From contig NZ_FNUJ01000018.1 of the NCBI RefSeq assembly GCF_900107925.1, positions 54,483 to 118,482 on the forward strand: a stretch of DNA of 64,000 nucleotides. Reading direction: 5' to 3'. Position numbers and translations under genes: made by a program. Of this stretch, positions 1-9,733 are shown piece after piece (within the stretch, counting starts at the first letter, position 1; every line of letters starts with the position of its first letter). The DNA comes from Amycolatopsis pretoriensis (GTDB lineage: Bacteria; Actinomycetota; Actinomycetes; Mycobacteriales; Pseudonocardiaceae). Below the pieces are notes generated by a model. The model was not told the DNA's origin and did no database searches. It worked only from the letters and a program-made list of their open reading frames with translations.

Positions 1-1
1 T

Positions 2-250
2 GTCGAGGGGATCTACCAGCGCCACGTGGTCGCGGTGGCCGACCAGGAGAAGGAAAGCATGGTCGTGATCGCAGAGACTACGCTCGCGGATCGGGCCGGC
101 CTGGCCGGCCGGATCCGCGCTCGGGTGGCGGGCGAACTAGGCCTGGCGGGGGTTGAGGTACGACTGGTTGAGCGGGGCTGGTTGCCGCGCACCACCAGTG
201 GGAAATGGCAGCGTACCGAGGTGGGCCGTCGCCTCTTCGAAACCGGCTGA
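2..250 (+). CDS. Adenylate-forming (acyl-AMP ligase) enzyme, C-terminal fragment
   Basis: Partial gene; the 5' part lies before the window and the frame is open from base 2. The last 80 residues end with GWLPRTTSGKWQRTEVGRR, which matches the C-terminal lysine motif (TTSGKxxR) of AMP-dependent ligases of the fatty-acyl-AMP ligase type; the Lys of SGK is the one that contacts the adenylate. It probably activates an acyl or amino acid substrate for the carrier protein encoded 180 bp downstream. The substrate cannot be read from this fragment. Confidence 0.7.
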   Translation, partial: VEGIYQRHVVAVADQEKESMVVIAETTLADRAGLAGRIRARVAGELGLAGVEVRLVERGWLPRTTSGKWQRTEVGRRLFETG

Positions 251-430
251 TCCCGGCGCCGGCGCCCGCCTTGGGGGCGGATCGCGGGTGCAGGTGTTGT
301 GCCTTCGTGCTGAAGCGAACAGCGTGGTCAGTTCGCCGAGCGCAGTTCGTCGCAATAGGTCACTGGTTGACCCCGTTCGTTGTCCAGGCGCCGGGATCGG
401 AAAGTACGGAACGGAAGAGAGGGCCGATCG

Positions 431-694
431 ATGGCCACAGAAGAGGTGCTCGACGTCGTTGTGCGCTACCTTGCCGGCGCTCTTGAACTGCCAAAGGCGA
501 ACATCTCGCAAGATTCCCAGCTCAGCTACCTGGAGAACGCGGATTCGCTGAGGTTGATGGATGCTATCGCCGCCATCGAGAACGATCTCGACGTGCGGAT
601 CAACGGTGACGACCTGGTCTTCACGCGTACTGTGTCGGACCTGGCCGAGCTGGTCGAGGCGACCCTCGCCCGATCGGCGGGTCGGCGAAAATGA
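431..694 (+). CDS. Acyl/peptidyl carrier protein
   Basis: 87 residues, normal for a free-standing carrier protein. The ADSL motif places the phosphopantetheine-accepting serine at about residue 39, inside the usual helix II context (ENADSLRLMDAI). The start at 431 follows a purine-rich GGAAGAGAGGG; an in-frame start 51 bp upstream would add an unusual Arg-rich tail. The stop overlaps the start of the P450 gene (ATGA), so the two are translationally coupled. Expected role: holds the substrate loaded by the upstream ligase while the P450 acts on it. Confidence 0.85.
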   Translation: MATEEVLDVVVRYLAGALELPKANISQDSQLSYLENADSLRLMDAIAAIENDLDVRINGDDLVFTRTVSDLAELVEATLARSAGRRK

Positions 695-1917
695 CGTTCC
701 GGCTGAATATGAGGACGAACCAGGCGGAAAGCGACACCCTACTCGACGGGTTGCGGGAGGACTCCGGTGTCCAGGAAGCTTTGCTGAACACAGGCCTTCG
801 CGTCTGGGTGGTCGCCCGCTATGCCGAGGCGAAGGCCGCCTTGCTGGATTCCCGTCTGGTCAAAGATCCGCGCAAGCTGCCCGGTGGGTCGCGTCCGTTC
901 GGTGGACGCCGTCATCCCGAGGACGCCTTCGCCGTCCTCGGCCGTCACGCCCTGAACACCGACGGAGCCGAGCACCGCCGGTTGCGTGAATTGCTGGCCG
1001 AGTGCCTCTCGCCATCGATGGTCGAGCAACGCCGTGCTCAGGTCGAAGAGATCATCTATCGCGGGGTGACGGGGCTCGGCCGTGCCACGCGTCCCGATCT
1101 GGTCACCGGCTTCGCCAATCCGGTACTCGCCGCGGTACTGGGCGAGATAGTCGGGATAGAGCCGGAGTTGATGGCGGAGCTGGTCTCGACATCGCGGATC
1201 GTGATGAGCGACGCCGACCCGCAGGCCCCGGAAATGCGGGACGCCTACGAAAGGTACCGTCAGCTCGTACTGAGGGCGGTCGCCGAACACGACGAGTTCC
1301 CAGCTGACGGCACGCTGCTCAAGCGTGCTTTCCGCGACTACCACCCGCGGAAGAAGCTGAGTCTCTCGGAGATCACGACGATGCTGGCCGTGGTGATCTT
1401 TGCTGGCACCAACACCTCCGCGACGCTGATCGCGTACGGCGCCGCTGTGCTGTCCACCCGCCCCGACCTCGTTGACCGGCTGCTCGAAAGCGAGCAGGGA
1501 TCCGCTGCCGTCGTCGAAGAAGTGCTTCGCTACCACCCGTCGGCCCCCTTTGCTTCTTGGCGTTTCGCCACGGAAGACGTCGAATTGGGCGGTGTCGTGA
1601 TCCCGCAAGGGGCGACGGTGCTCGTAGCCTTGGCCGCCGCGAACCGGGATCCCCGGGCGTTCGACAACGCGAATGAGGTCGATTTGACCAGGATCCGGTT
1701 GCCCCGGCACCTCAGCTTCGGGCATGGCCCCCATTTCTGCGTTGGCGCGCCCCTCGCCCGATCCGCCGCCGGGGTCGCACTGCAGGCCCTGTTCGTCCGC
1801 TATCCACAAATCATCATCGCAGGCCGGCTGGAAGACCTGCGCTGGAGCACGAACCTCGGAGACCGTCACTTGAGCTCATTGCCCGTTGTCCTCGAGCCGG
1901 AAGCGGGGTCTCAATGA
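691..1917 (+). CDS. Cytochrome P450
   Basis: 408 residues, typical of bacterial class I P450s. Visible motifs: I-helix oxygen-binding AGTNTS (about residue 238), K-helix ExxR as EEVLR (about 276), and the heme-ligand loop FGHGPHFCVGAPLAR with the cysteine near residue 350. It starts inside the carrier-protein stop and ends in an overlap with the next gene, so it belongs to one operon. The arrangement ligase - carrier protein - P450 is that of P450s that hydroxylate a carrier-bound substrate; this is inference from context. Redox partners are not in the window. Confidence 0.93.
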   Translation: MTFRLNMRTNQAESDTLLDGLREDSGVQEALLNTGLRVWVVARYAEAKAALLDSRLVKDPRKLPGGSRPFGGRRHPEDAFAVLGRHALNTDGAEHRRLRELLAECLSPSMVEQRRAQVEEIIYRGVTGLGRATRPDLVTGFANPVLAAVLGEIVGIEPELMAELVSTSRIVMSDADPQAPEMRDAYERYRQLVLRAVAEHDEFPADGTLLKRAFRDYHPRKKLSLSEITTMLAVVIFAGTNTSATLIAYGAAVLSTRPDLVDRLLESEQGSAAVVEEVLRYHPSAPFASWRFATEDVELGGVVIPQGATVLVALAAANRDPRAFDNANEVDLTRIRLPRHLSFGHGPHFCVGAPLARSAAGVALQALFVRYPQIIIAGRLEDLRWSTNLGDRHLSSLPVVLEPEAGSQ

Positions 1918-2918
1918 AGGTCGCCGGCAGGGTGCGGATCTCCGCCGCCAAGACGTGGCTGCCTCCTTGGCGCTGCTCGTCCGGCCAAGCAGCCGACGCA
2001 GGGATCGTCACCGAGGCTCAGCTCGCGGGAGCGTTATGCCGCGACGTTCCCGTCGCACGGGACATCCCAGCTTGGCAGATGGGCTTGGACGCGGTCCGGC
2101 TGTGCTTCGAGCAGGCGGCGGTCGACCCCGCCGCCATCGACCTGCTCTTCTACGCCGGTATGACACCGGTGGAGGAAGAGCCGTGGTCGCCGTCGTCGAG
2201 GATCGCCCGCCTCGCCGGCGCGACACGCGCGGTGGCTATCGGAATCGCCCAGATGTCCAACGGGAGCGCGGCCGCGCTCGGTCACGCCGTCGCGAACATG
2301 CTGGCCGACCCGGACGTGAGGCACGCGGCCTGCGTCAGCGCGGGTAACTTCTCGGAACTGCCGTACGACCGGTGGCGGACAGCGCCGACCACTGTGTTCG
2401 GCGACGGCGCGACCGCGGTGCTGCTCGGCGCGACCGGTGGACCCCTCGCGATCCGGTCCATCGGGACGGCCGGCAACCCGATGCTCGAGTCCACCTATCC
2501 CTCGAACCATCCCTACCGCCCGCTGAAAGAGGTGCCGACGGAGGAAAAGCTGGATGCCTTCGGATTCGCCGCCAACGCGCAAGCGTTCCGCGTCGCGGTG
2601 TCATCCGCGGTGGAAGTGGCTCTCGCCCACGCCGGTCTGACCTCGCAGGGTCGGCGAAGCCGGGTGAAGGTGGTGGCGGCGCCCCGCCTGTCGCCGTTGG
2701 TCGTTCGCCCCATTGTCGTCCACAGCCTGCCAGCCGACCTGCGGGAACGGTACGTCGAATTCGGGGCCGACACGGGGCATCTAGGTGCCGGCGATGCCGC
2801 CGCGAACATCGCGGCTATAATCAATGGCGACTTTCTCGATGTCGGCGAATGCGCGCTCCTCATCAGCTCAGGGGCCGGAATAGCGATCAGTGCGATCGTC
2901 CTGACTCGGGCGGAGTGA
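1914..2918 (+). CDS. KAS III-like (thiolase-fold) protein with altered active site
   Basis: 334 residues, the length of 3-oxoacyl-ACP synthase III. The fold is recognisable (FGDGATAVLLG, TGHLGAGDAAANI), but the catalytic positions differ from FabH. The nucleophile region reads IAQMSNGSAA, which puts Ser115 where Cys is expected; the usual His-Gln-Ala-Asn motif reads VAAPRLSPLV; and the Asn of GNTSAAS is replaced by His (TGHLG). Serine-type KAS III-like acyltransferases exist in polyketide clusters, so it may transfer the carrier-bound acyl group rather than condense it, or be a non-catalytic partner. It overlaps the P450 stop by 4 bp. Confidence 0.8.
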   Translation: MKVAGRVRISAAKTWLPPWRCSSGQAADAGIVTEAQLAGALCRDVPVARDIPAWQMGLDAVRLCFEQAAVDPAAIDLLFYAGMTPVEEEPWSPSSRIARLAGATRAVAIGIAQMSNGSAAALGHAVANMLADPDVRHAACVSAGNFSELPYDRWRTAPTTVFGDGATAVLLGATGGPLAIRSIGTAGNPMLESTYPSNHPYRPLKEVPTEEKLDAFGFAANAQAFRVAVSSAVEVALAHAGLTSQGRRSRVKVVAAPRLSPLVVRPIVVHSLPADLRERYVEFGADTGHLGAGDAAANIAAIINGDFLDVGECALLISSGAGIAISAIVLTRAE

Positions 2919-3002
2919 CCGGGAAGGAGCTTGACGTGGATTCCGCCGCGCGTAGGCGGTGAACTGGACCTGCGCGGCAGAGGGCGATTTAAGAGCCGGT
3001 CG

Positions 3003-3019
3003 ATTGATTCACAATCAAT
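3003..3019. promoter_or_regulatory. AT-rich perfect palindrome in the 2919-3345 intergenic gap
   Basis: ATTGATT-CAC-AATCAAT, 7-bp arms, AT-rich in a GC-rich surrounding. It has the form of a repressor operator, but no adjacent regulator gene points to an owner. The remainder of 2919-3345 has AT-rich stretches (3130-3165) and no convincing gene. Confidence 0.35.
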
Positions 3020-3345
3020 AGGTAGAGGCGTGTCCCCGTGTGGTGGGGGAAGTCTTGTAGCGTGCTACAACGCGATGGTCGAACAGCCGCTGAACCGAGT
3101 CGGGAAACGTGAACCACAGCGCCAGCCAAATTTTCCTACCCAGCGTAATTACGGAGTAATGAGGGACCGATGGGCGATCCCGCATCGGGGAGGACGGCCA
3201 CCGCCCATCGGTCCTGCAGGACTTCGACATAGCTCCTGGAGTGTCTCGTTCACCTCGAGATTAAACCGAGCGTGATCGCGTCGTCCCGCTGTCGGCAGGG
3301 CCGATGTCCCTTCGTCAGTTTAACGTGCTCGAAAGGACCTCGGTG

Positions 3346-3702
3346 ATGCTATTGCGTTCTACTGATGACGGCGCGATCTCGGCAGGCGTCTGCTCGAGTG
3401 CCTCCAGGACCAGCTGAACACCGTGTTCCTCCCGCTAGGAGTCGACGAACTCGACCTTCACCGTGACGGACGATCCAGCTCCGCGACCCGCGGCCGCCTC
3501 GGTTGTGGTCGTGCCCGGCCGTGTTCCCTCGTAGGTCTCGGCCTGCCTTCACCCACGTCCGCAACGCCTCCGGATGCACACCGAGCTGGTCGGCGATCCA
3601 CTTGATCGCCCCACCGGCCGAGACCGGGTCCCGCCTAGCCTCAACCGCCAAACGCGTTGCCCGCTCCCGCAACTCATCCGGGTACTTCCGTGGTGCCGCC
3701 AT
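3346..3702 (-). pseudogene. IS3-family transposase remnant (OrfA plus start of OrfB)
   Basis: The first 55 residues from 3702 (MAAPRKYPDELRERATRL... WIADQLGVHPEALRTWVK) are a clear IS3 OrfA helix-turn-helix. The reading frame then breaks. The expected end of OrfA (ELDRPSR and stop) is found in another frame near 3480, followed by an OrfB-like start (VKVEFVDS, stop, REEHGV) that is cut off near 3346. No DDE catalytic region or terminal repeats remain, so it cannot transpose. Confidence 0.8.
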
Positions 3703-4520
3703 GACTGTGAATCCTCCGGGTGTTCGACGTCTCCATCAAACCCGGGGCGGGACACTTGTCGTGATTGTAAACGCCGTCGGCGAAGGGCCGACGTGGACAG
3801 CGTCGTGGCTTGACGACGCTGCGATTCGGTTGTATAGCGCCGAGTAGCAGGATGAGCTGGGTGACGTCCTTGCAATGACTACCGGTCTGTGTCAGTGTCC
3901 GGGCGAGTGGGGTGTCGGCGGCGTGGGTGATCAGATGGTGCCTCGAGCTGAGCTCACGCCGGTCGAACGGGTTATGCTTGGTGTGGCTTCCTCCCTCGCG
4001 GGCAGGTAGCAGTCAAGTCAACCAGCACTGCCAACAGGTCCAGCAGCACTGCGGCCTGTAGCTCGCGAGCAGGCGTTCGCGCGGTACGTCGAACAGCTGA
4101 TCGAAGGAGAGTTGTCCCTACGACGCGAATTGGCAGAGAAAGGAACGTGCCAGGTGAGCCCGACCTGTTGGCGTGCCCGGTCGCCAACCTGGTTAACATC
4201 ACGATCAAGTACAACCAGCACGGAGGCATGGATCGAGGTCGCCGTCGGCGCGAAGCCCGCACTGAGCGAAGGCGATCCCGACGAGCTGGTACTTCCGGAA
4301 CCGATCGGCCAGCTGTTCCCAGCCGTTCCACGGCTGGGCGCCAACCGCACGAACCAGCGCGACGACGCCGGGTTGATCCTATATCCATAGTGGACTCGAT
4401 CGTCAGGGTTCACCGCGGCCGGGCGTTCTCCCTCCCGGCGAGAGCGGCGGCCTGCGGGTCGCAGGTTGTTCTGCCGTGACCGTCCAGGACCACCCCGAAC
4501 TCGCAGCGCCGAGCCCGCGC
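3703..4520. other. No intact gene; degenerate sequence
   Basis: No frame gives a believable protein with a ribosome binding site. A fragment on the + strand around 4075-4140 (AFARYVEQLIEGELSLRREL) has normal protein composition and may be the remains of a gene, but stops and frame changes surround it and I do not recognise the family. Confidence 0.4.
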
Positions 4521-5540
4521 TTACTTGGCTGGCGCAGCACCCAGCTGATCGACTACCGCAGTCGTAAACGCACTGCTGCCGATCTCGGTATTCGGCTTGA
4601 TCCACGACTGCTCCGGCTGCGGACCCGCGATCTGGCGTTCGCCGATGAACTGACCGGTGACCGGATCGATGATCAGCTGCCGAATTTGGTGGCCATCGTC
4701 CAGTCCGAGCGCGACACCAGTGCGGCCATCGAGGTTCGTCTCCGCGGCCAGCACCGCCATGCCTGGGATCTTCGCCAGCGCCCGATACCACTGTGCGCGC
4801 AACTCGGCCGGCATCATACCGGCTTCAAGGACCTGGATTCCCACGTTGAACATCGCGGACGGGGCCGCACTGTTCCCCTTCGTGAGGCTCTGCAATTTCG
4901 CGTACAAGGCGGACGGATCGCGGGGAAGTGCCGCGTAGAACGCCGAGCTGTCCCAGTCAGTGGAGTCGTCGCACTTCTTGGGTGGCTTCGCTTCCGGGAA
5001 GAAGTCACCGCACCGGCCTTGCCATTGACCCTGGTCCACGTCCGTCGGCGGCAGCTGGGTAGCCTGCGCCTGCGGTACGGAACCGCCCAAGAACTTCCCG
5101 GTGTTCAAAACCTTGCGTGTCTCTTGCCAAACATTATGCTCATCGGCGGGAATCCAACGTTGGTCCTGCTGCTCCCAAAGGTAGCTGTAGCCGATTTTGT
5201 CACCAAACTGCATGGTGTTCATGACCCACGCGTGTTTGTTGACGTATCGGAACTGCCCGGGACGAATCGGCTGGTCGGCGGCGCTGACACTGAGGTCGGC
5301 CGCCCGGTTCAGCACCTGCGTAGCCGACATCAGCTTGATGTCCGGCCAGTTTGCGGTCGGATTCGTGCCAAGGTTCGCACTCGGCGCCGGAACCACCGAG
5401 TTGCCGGTCGCCTTCGCTGCCCCCACTCGCGCGACAGCCAAAGTCAAGACCGCTACTCCAATGACAGCGCCAATGACAAACAATAAGTTCCGGCTGTTTC
5501 GCTTCGAACCGCGCGGAGCGGTCCGGTCAGATTGAGGCAT
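4521..5540 (-). CDS. CU044_5270-family membrane-anchored protein
   Basis: 339 residues. A basic N-terminus is followed by one membrane segment (LLFVIGAVIGVAVLTLAVA, about residues 18-36) and a long extracytoplasmic domain containing WEQQDQRWIPADEHNVWQE and a C-terminal ALGLDDGHQIRQLIIDP block, as in the actinobacterial CU044_5270 family. The start at 5540 is preceded by TTGGAG at 8 bp; a TTG four codons upstream is less likely. Members usually lie beside an ECF sigma factor gene and are thought to act in sensing; here the upstream side is degenerate, so its partner may be lost. It is the only intact gene between 3 and 9 kb. Confidence 0.75.
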   Translation of the reverse strand: MPQSDRTAPRGSKRNSRNLLFVIGAVIGVAVLTLAVARVGAAKATGNSVVPAPSANLGTNPTANWPDIKLMSATQVLNRAADLSVSAADQPIRPGQFRYVNKHAWVMNTMQFGDKIGYSYLWEQQDQRWIPADEHNVWQETRKVLNTGKFLGGSVPQAQATQLPPTDVDQGQWQGRCGDFFPEAKPPKKCDDSTDWDSSAFYAALPRDPSALYAKLQSLTKGNSAAPSAMFNVGIQVLEAGMMPAELRAQWYRALAKIPGMAVLAAETNLDGRTGVALGLDDGHQIRQLIIDPVTGQFIGERQIAGPQPEQSWIKPNTEIGSSAFTTAVVDQLGAAPAK

Positions 5541-6258
5541 TAAGTTCTCCAAGTGGCGACAAAAACTTGGCTTGAAACACGATCGACAAAGCCATACCCT
5601 AATGGGACGACAGGATAAGCCGCCCGTCAGCGAGGCGCAAATATATCGAACGACTAGTGGTTACCCGCAAGGGAGGCTACTTACCACAGGGAAGTAATGC
5701 GTCTCTTTGATCCGCTTCAGTGACGCCGACCTGATCAGGCGCTGCCCGCGCCAGGACAGCCGGAGTCGCCCGTCCAGCTGCTACGCCGGTTCTTTCGTCT
5801 CAACCGCGCGCTCCTCCACTGGACGGTCGCCGACGTGGCGTGCTTGTACTTCGCGCGTTCCGCGACCCGCGACACCTACTCCGAGATGGTTGGCCTCGAC
5901 CTGCTGGCCGACGGCCGACCGCTGGCCAGCCACGCCCGGCACCTCCGGCAACGACAACGTCTTCTGGGCCTGCATCAGAAGTATCCGGACTCGGCTGATC
6001 GAGCGCACCGAAGCTGATCGACACCAGTTGCCTGAGCCAGCGGGTGAAGAGAGCCGGACTAGTCCCGGAAGCCGCCGTTGACCGCGCCCAATGGGCACAC
6101 GGCACCGCACGGTGACAATCTGACACCCGCGGGCACAACACCCGATACCTCTCGGCCGCTCAACCCGGCAACCATCGGTGCCGAGCCGAATTCCTTGCCC
6201 TCCGGCCACGACAGAGCCGAGAGCCGCCCGCCCCCTAGCGCCCCAGCCCACACAGGGA
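5541..6258. other. Degenerate region; possible gene remnant
   Basis: On the + strand at about 5772-6017 one frame reads VQLLRRFFRLNRALLHWTV then DVACLYFARSATRDTY, with protein-like composition but no start or binding site, ending at a stop after a run of basic residues. The rest, including 6018-6258, holds nothing I can support. The product is not recognised. Confidence 0.3.
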
Positions 6259-7285
6259 TCATTCACTGCACGGGGACAAGCGGCAGGTCGAGAAGACGCC
6301 GGTCGTCATCGACGCCGTGGCCAGCGCGGCCGCGACGTCCGCATGGGGTATGCCCGGCCGAACGGCGCTAACTTCGTCCAGTAGCGCGTACTGCTCATCG
6401 GCGAGCTCGACATCGAGCGCGTCGAGGTAACCCGCCAGGTGCGTCGGAGTGCGCGGGCCAACGATGGGGATCAGCGACGTCCGGGCCCGTGCCGCCCGCC
6501 TACGCAACCACGCCATGGCAACCCGAACCGGACCCGTCCCGGTTTTTCGGCAACGGCGAGGACTGCGTCAAGCACCGCGGTACCGTCCGCTTCCGTAGAC
6601 CGGGTGGCGAGCCGACCCGGCTCCCCACGCCGGTACTTGCCGGTCAGCAGGCCGCCCGCTAGCGGCGAGTACAGCACGACGCCGTGTCCGTGAGCCTCGG
6701 CCATCGGCAGCAACTCCCGCTCCCCGGAACGCTTGGCCAGGCAGTATTCGGTCTGGATGCCGGCCAGCCGCCCGCACGCCTTTAATCGGACCGCAGCGCC
6801 GGGGACCCGCCACGTCGGAAGGTTCGGCAGCCCGCCGTAGCGGATCTTGCCCGACCGGCTCAGGTCCTCGAAGCCGGCCAAAATCTCCTATACTAGGGTG
6901 ACCCCATCCGGGAAGTATGGCGTGAAGACGTGAACGTAGCCGGTTTCAGGCGCCGCAGGCTGTCCTCAAGCGAACGGACCATGGTCCTGCGGCTGCTGCC
7001 GGTGGTGCCCGGCCGTACATCCGCCAGCCTAGTCCCGCTGTACTTGGTGATCAGCACGAAGTCTTCGCGGTCGCGACCGAGGAGGTCGCCGAGGATCGAC
7101 TCGGCCTCGCCGTTCCGATAGATGTTGGACACGTCAAAGGTGGTGCCGCCGGCCGCGACGAACCCTTCGAAGATCGCTTTGGCGCCCGCGACGCCCGCGA
7201 CCGCGGGCTCCGAGCCGAAGGTGGCCGCGCCCAGCACGTACTCTGAGATCCGCAGGCCGCTTCGACCGAAAAGCTGGTAACGCAC
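6259..7285 (-). pseudogene. Aldo/keto reductase, broken by two frameshifts
   Basis: Three pieces in different frames join to one NADPH-dependent aldo/keto reductase. The N-terminus (7285-6893) reads MRYQLFGRSGLRISEYVLG with the SNIYRNGEAES and GRDREDFVLITKYSG blocks. The middle (6881-6550) carries GFEDLSRSGKIRYGG and VVLYSPLAGGLLTGKYRRGE. The C-terminus (6516-6259) carries WLRRRAARARTSLIPIVGPR and ends in the DEVSAV region. Frameshifts lie near 6890 and 6520. It is divergent from a broken tetR whose operator lies between them, a standard regulator/reductase pair in which both genes are dead. Confidence 0.85.
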
Positions 7286-7335
7286 AAGAACCTCGTGAAC
7301 GAACGAGCTATGGGGTATGGTCGGCCCAGTATTAT

Positions 7336-7353
7336 AGAACGAATGGTCGTTCT
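7336..7353. promoter_or_regulatory. TetR-type operator
   Basis: AGAACGA-ATGG-TCGTTCT, a perfect inverted repeat with 7-bp arms, 2 bp before the tetR start at 7356 and within the divergent promoter region. A TATTAT box (7330-7335) overlaps its left edge. The position is that of an autoregulatory operator controlling both the tetR and the reductase genes. Confidence 0.65.
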
Positions 7354-7355
7354 TA

Positions 7356-7891
7356 ATGCCGAAAGTCCCGCAGCCGCACCTCGACGCCGGCCGTCAGCAA
7401 ATCCTCGACGCGGCACGCACCCGCTTCGCCACGCACGGTTTTGCCCGGACATCCATGACCGACCTGGGGACGTCTCCAGCCTCTCCGTCGGGGCGATCTA
7501 CCGGTACTTCAAGGGCAAGGACAAGATTGTCGCAGCCGTCTGCGAGCAGTCGACACAGGCGCTGCCCACCGACCTAACCGCCGAGTCCGTGCGTGACTTC
7601 CTGGAACACATTCGCACCATGGCCCGCGAGGAGGACCATGCCAGACTCGTCGCGCACATCTACGCCTAGGCAGCGGTGTTCCCGCCGCTCGCCGCACTCG
7701 TCGATCGACAGCTCGACGATCTTCGCACCGCGGTCGCCGCGCTCCTCCCTCATCTGGAATCAGCCGAGGCGGCGCGAATCGCCGAAGCCTTCGTGGCCCT
7801 ATGCCACGGCTACTCCCAGCAGCTCGCCGTCCGCACTGACGTCGACCCGACTCCGTTCACCGCAGCATTGATGGCGATCATTGGGTCGTAG
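7356..7891 (+). pseudogene. TetR-family regulator, frameshift plus nonsense codon
   Basis: The N-terminal HTH begins MPKVPQPHLDAGRQQILDAA and continues RFATHGFARTSMTDL, then shifts frame near 7465. The next frame gives SLSVGAIYRYFKGKDKIVAA, which is the recognition-helix end of the TetR HTH. That frame meets TAG at 7667-7669 and afterwards continues in the same frame (VFPPLAALVDRQLDDLRTAV ... FTAALMAIIGS) to 7891. Two separate lesions make this a real pseudogene rather than a single read error. Confidence 0.85.
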
Positions 7892-8639
7892 CGGGCGATT
7901 GGTCCGCCGTGCATCGGAGGTCACCATGTTCGACCGTTAACCGGAACCGGTCGCGCAGGTGCGCCTGCCGACCGGCCGCTGCACACGGACGGCTTTGTCG
8001 CAGCGTTTCCGTGCGCGGGCCGTGCCCCGGCCGACGCGGCGTTCGCGGCGAAGTGGAGACGCATTCGTGTGCAAACCCAGACCCTTACCACCTCGGCCAG
8101 GCACCGCGCGAACCCGACTTTGACTCTGGTCACTTCAGTGGACCAGGACCGTGACCCGGTCACAATCCGCGCGGTTGGCCGCCCGTGAACTTCCAAGCCC
8201 GCGGCCGGCACCCGGTCAAGGCGATTTGCCACTGGTCATCAAATTCAATTCAAGACCCCGCTGTGCGAGGCCAACGACGTCAGGGCGTTCCAGGCCGAGT
8301 CCCGCGCGCGACTGGCGACGCTGCCGCGATTGCGGCCACAGAAGTTATACGACCTCGTCGCCGAAGTCGCCTAATCCGGCCCGGCCACATCCAGGGCGGC
8401 TCAGTGCACGCCTACATCCGCCGCCGCAGTGAAGAGCAGTGGCAGCACGCCCACCCGCTGCTCGCCGCCCCCCTGGACCGACCAGTATGTTGCCGATCGG
8501 CCCGCCTCTTCCGACCACGAACGCCACGACATTCTCGCGACAGCCGCGAGCGTCCCAGCTGCTGCGCCTGTTGCGGCCGCTTGGCCGAGGTGCAGGAGCA
8601 TGCCGGAGAGGGCTTTCGTCGCGCGGCGCACCTTGCCGC
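7892..8639. other. Gene-free stretch
   Basis: No frame on either strand combines a start, a binding site and protein-like composition. It may contain the eroded 5' half of the sigma-factor pseudogene that becomes recognisable at about 8640. Confidence 0.5.
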
Positions 8640-9134
8640 TTCCGCGCCTACACCGAAACCCGCAGCGCCCGCAGGCTCGTGCTCACCGACAGCGTCGAGA
8701 CCACCGCGATCGACGCAGACGTTCCCCAGGTGATCGCCCAACCGTTCCAGGACACTTCCGTAGCCCGCCTCGAGCGCACCCTGGCCGCAAGCGCCTTCGC
8801 CCGCCTGCCCTACCGCTGGCAGGAAATACTGTGACGCACCGAAATCCGCGGACTGACGGCGGCATCGGTCGCGGCAGGCATGCACCTGTCACCCAACGCG
8901 GTCTCCGCCTTGGCATACCGGGCCCGCGAAGGTCTGCGGCAGGCGTATCTCCAGGCGCACGTCGCCGAGGACGCCCGATGCCCGGACGCGTGCCGGCTGT
9001 CGGTCGAGAGGCTCGGCGGGTGGACCCGTGGAGCGCTCAATACCCGTGAGACCATCCAGGTCGACGGCCACCTTGCCAACTGCCACCGCTGCCGCGCCGT
9101 CGCCACTGAACTTCGCCACGAACTGCGCGCATGA
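8640..9134 (+). pseudogene. ECF sigma factor with C-terminal zinc-finger extension, broken
   Basis: From about 8640 one frame carries a sigma region 2/4 linker (FQDTSVARLERTLAASAFA, then RLPYRWQEIL) and hits TGA at 8832-8834. The expected residue after QEIL in this family is Trp, so TGG changed to TGA is likely. The same frame then continues as region 4 (GLTAASVAAGMHLSPNAVSA, then LAYRAREGLRQAYLQAHV) and a C-terminal Cys-rich zinc-finger-like tail (GHLANCHRCRAVATEL). The 5' half is not recoverable in a single frame. Confidence 0.75.
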
Positions 9135-9244
9135 CGTAGCCCTCCCGTGGCAGCAGAGGCCCGGCCGGCTTGACTTGCCTTCCACAGCAAGGCAGCGGCG
9201 TCAACCGCGAGCTGCGACACCCCGCGGTGACGACGCGACTGCCA

Positions 9245-9493
9245 TCAGGGAAGGACGTTGCCGTTCGAGCAGTTGTGGACGTGGTTCCCCGTCCAGTCAC
9301 TGAGCGCCGGCACCACGGCTACTTCAGCCAAGCAGACAGCGACAGCCGTGAAATCCATGACTGTGCTGGTAACACCAACAATAAGACCGGAGTCAGTGCT
9401 GGTGGAGGACTCCGTGGTGGCGGCTTGCGCCGGAGTTGCGGCGCCGACAGCAGCCGAAACCAGAGCCAGACCCGCGATGATTATTTTTCGCAT
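9245..9493 (-). CDS. Small secreted protein of unknown function
   Basis: 82 residues. A classic Sec signal peptide, MRKIIIAGLALVSAAVG then ATPAQA, predicts cleavage after residue about 24. The mature part is short, with two cysteines (LAEVAV region and HNCSNGN) that could pair. Upstream in-frame codons to 9706 lack a binding site. It lies downstream of the lanthipeptide operon with a 240-bp gap, so a link to the cluster is not shown. Confidence 0.6.
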   Translation of the reverse strand: MRKIIIAGLALVSAAVGAATPAQAATTESSTSTDSGLIVGVTSTVMDFTAVAVCLAEVAVVPALSDWTGNHVHNCSNGNVLP

Positions 9494-9733
9494 GGCGTGA
9501 TCAAACCCGCAGCGACGCACGCCGAAACGGTCTGTCACCCGTCTGAGCACTGGGTATGTGCAAGATCTGAGCCCGGAGGCGATCCGAGTCAAGAGCGGTC
9601 CGTCAGGCCGCCGAGTAGGCTCGGATCGGCAGCTACACCGCGATGGACGCCCGGCAAGTGGGCTGCAATCGGCCGACCAGGGAAGGCGGCGGATCACCGC
9701 GGTCACCGTCGGCGTGTTGCGCGGGATTCACGG

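Noticed and set aside
4476..5486. 336-residue + strand open frame
   Set aside because: Shadow of the CU044_5270 gene, which has a signal-anchor, binding site and family motifs on the - strand.
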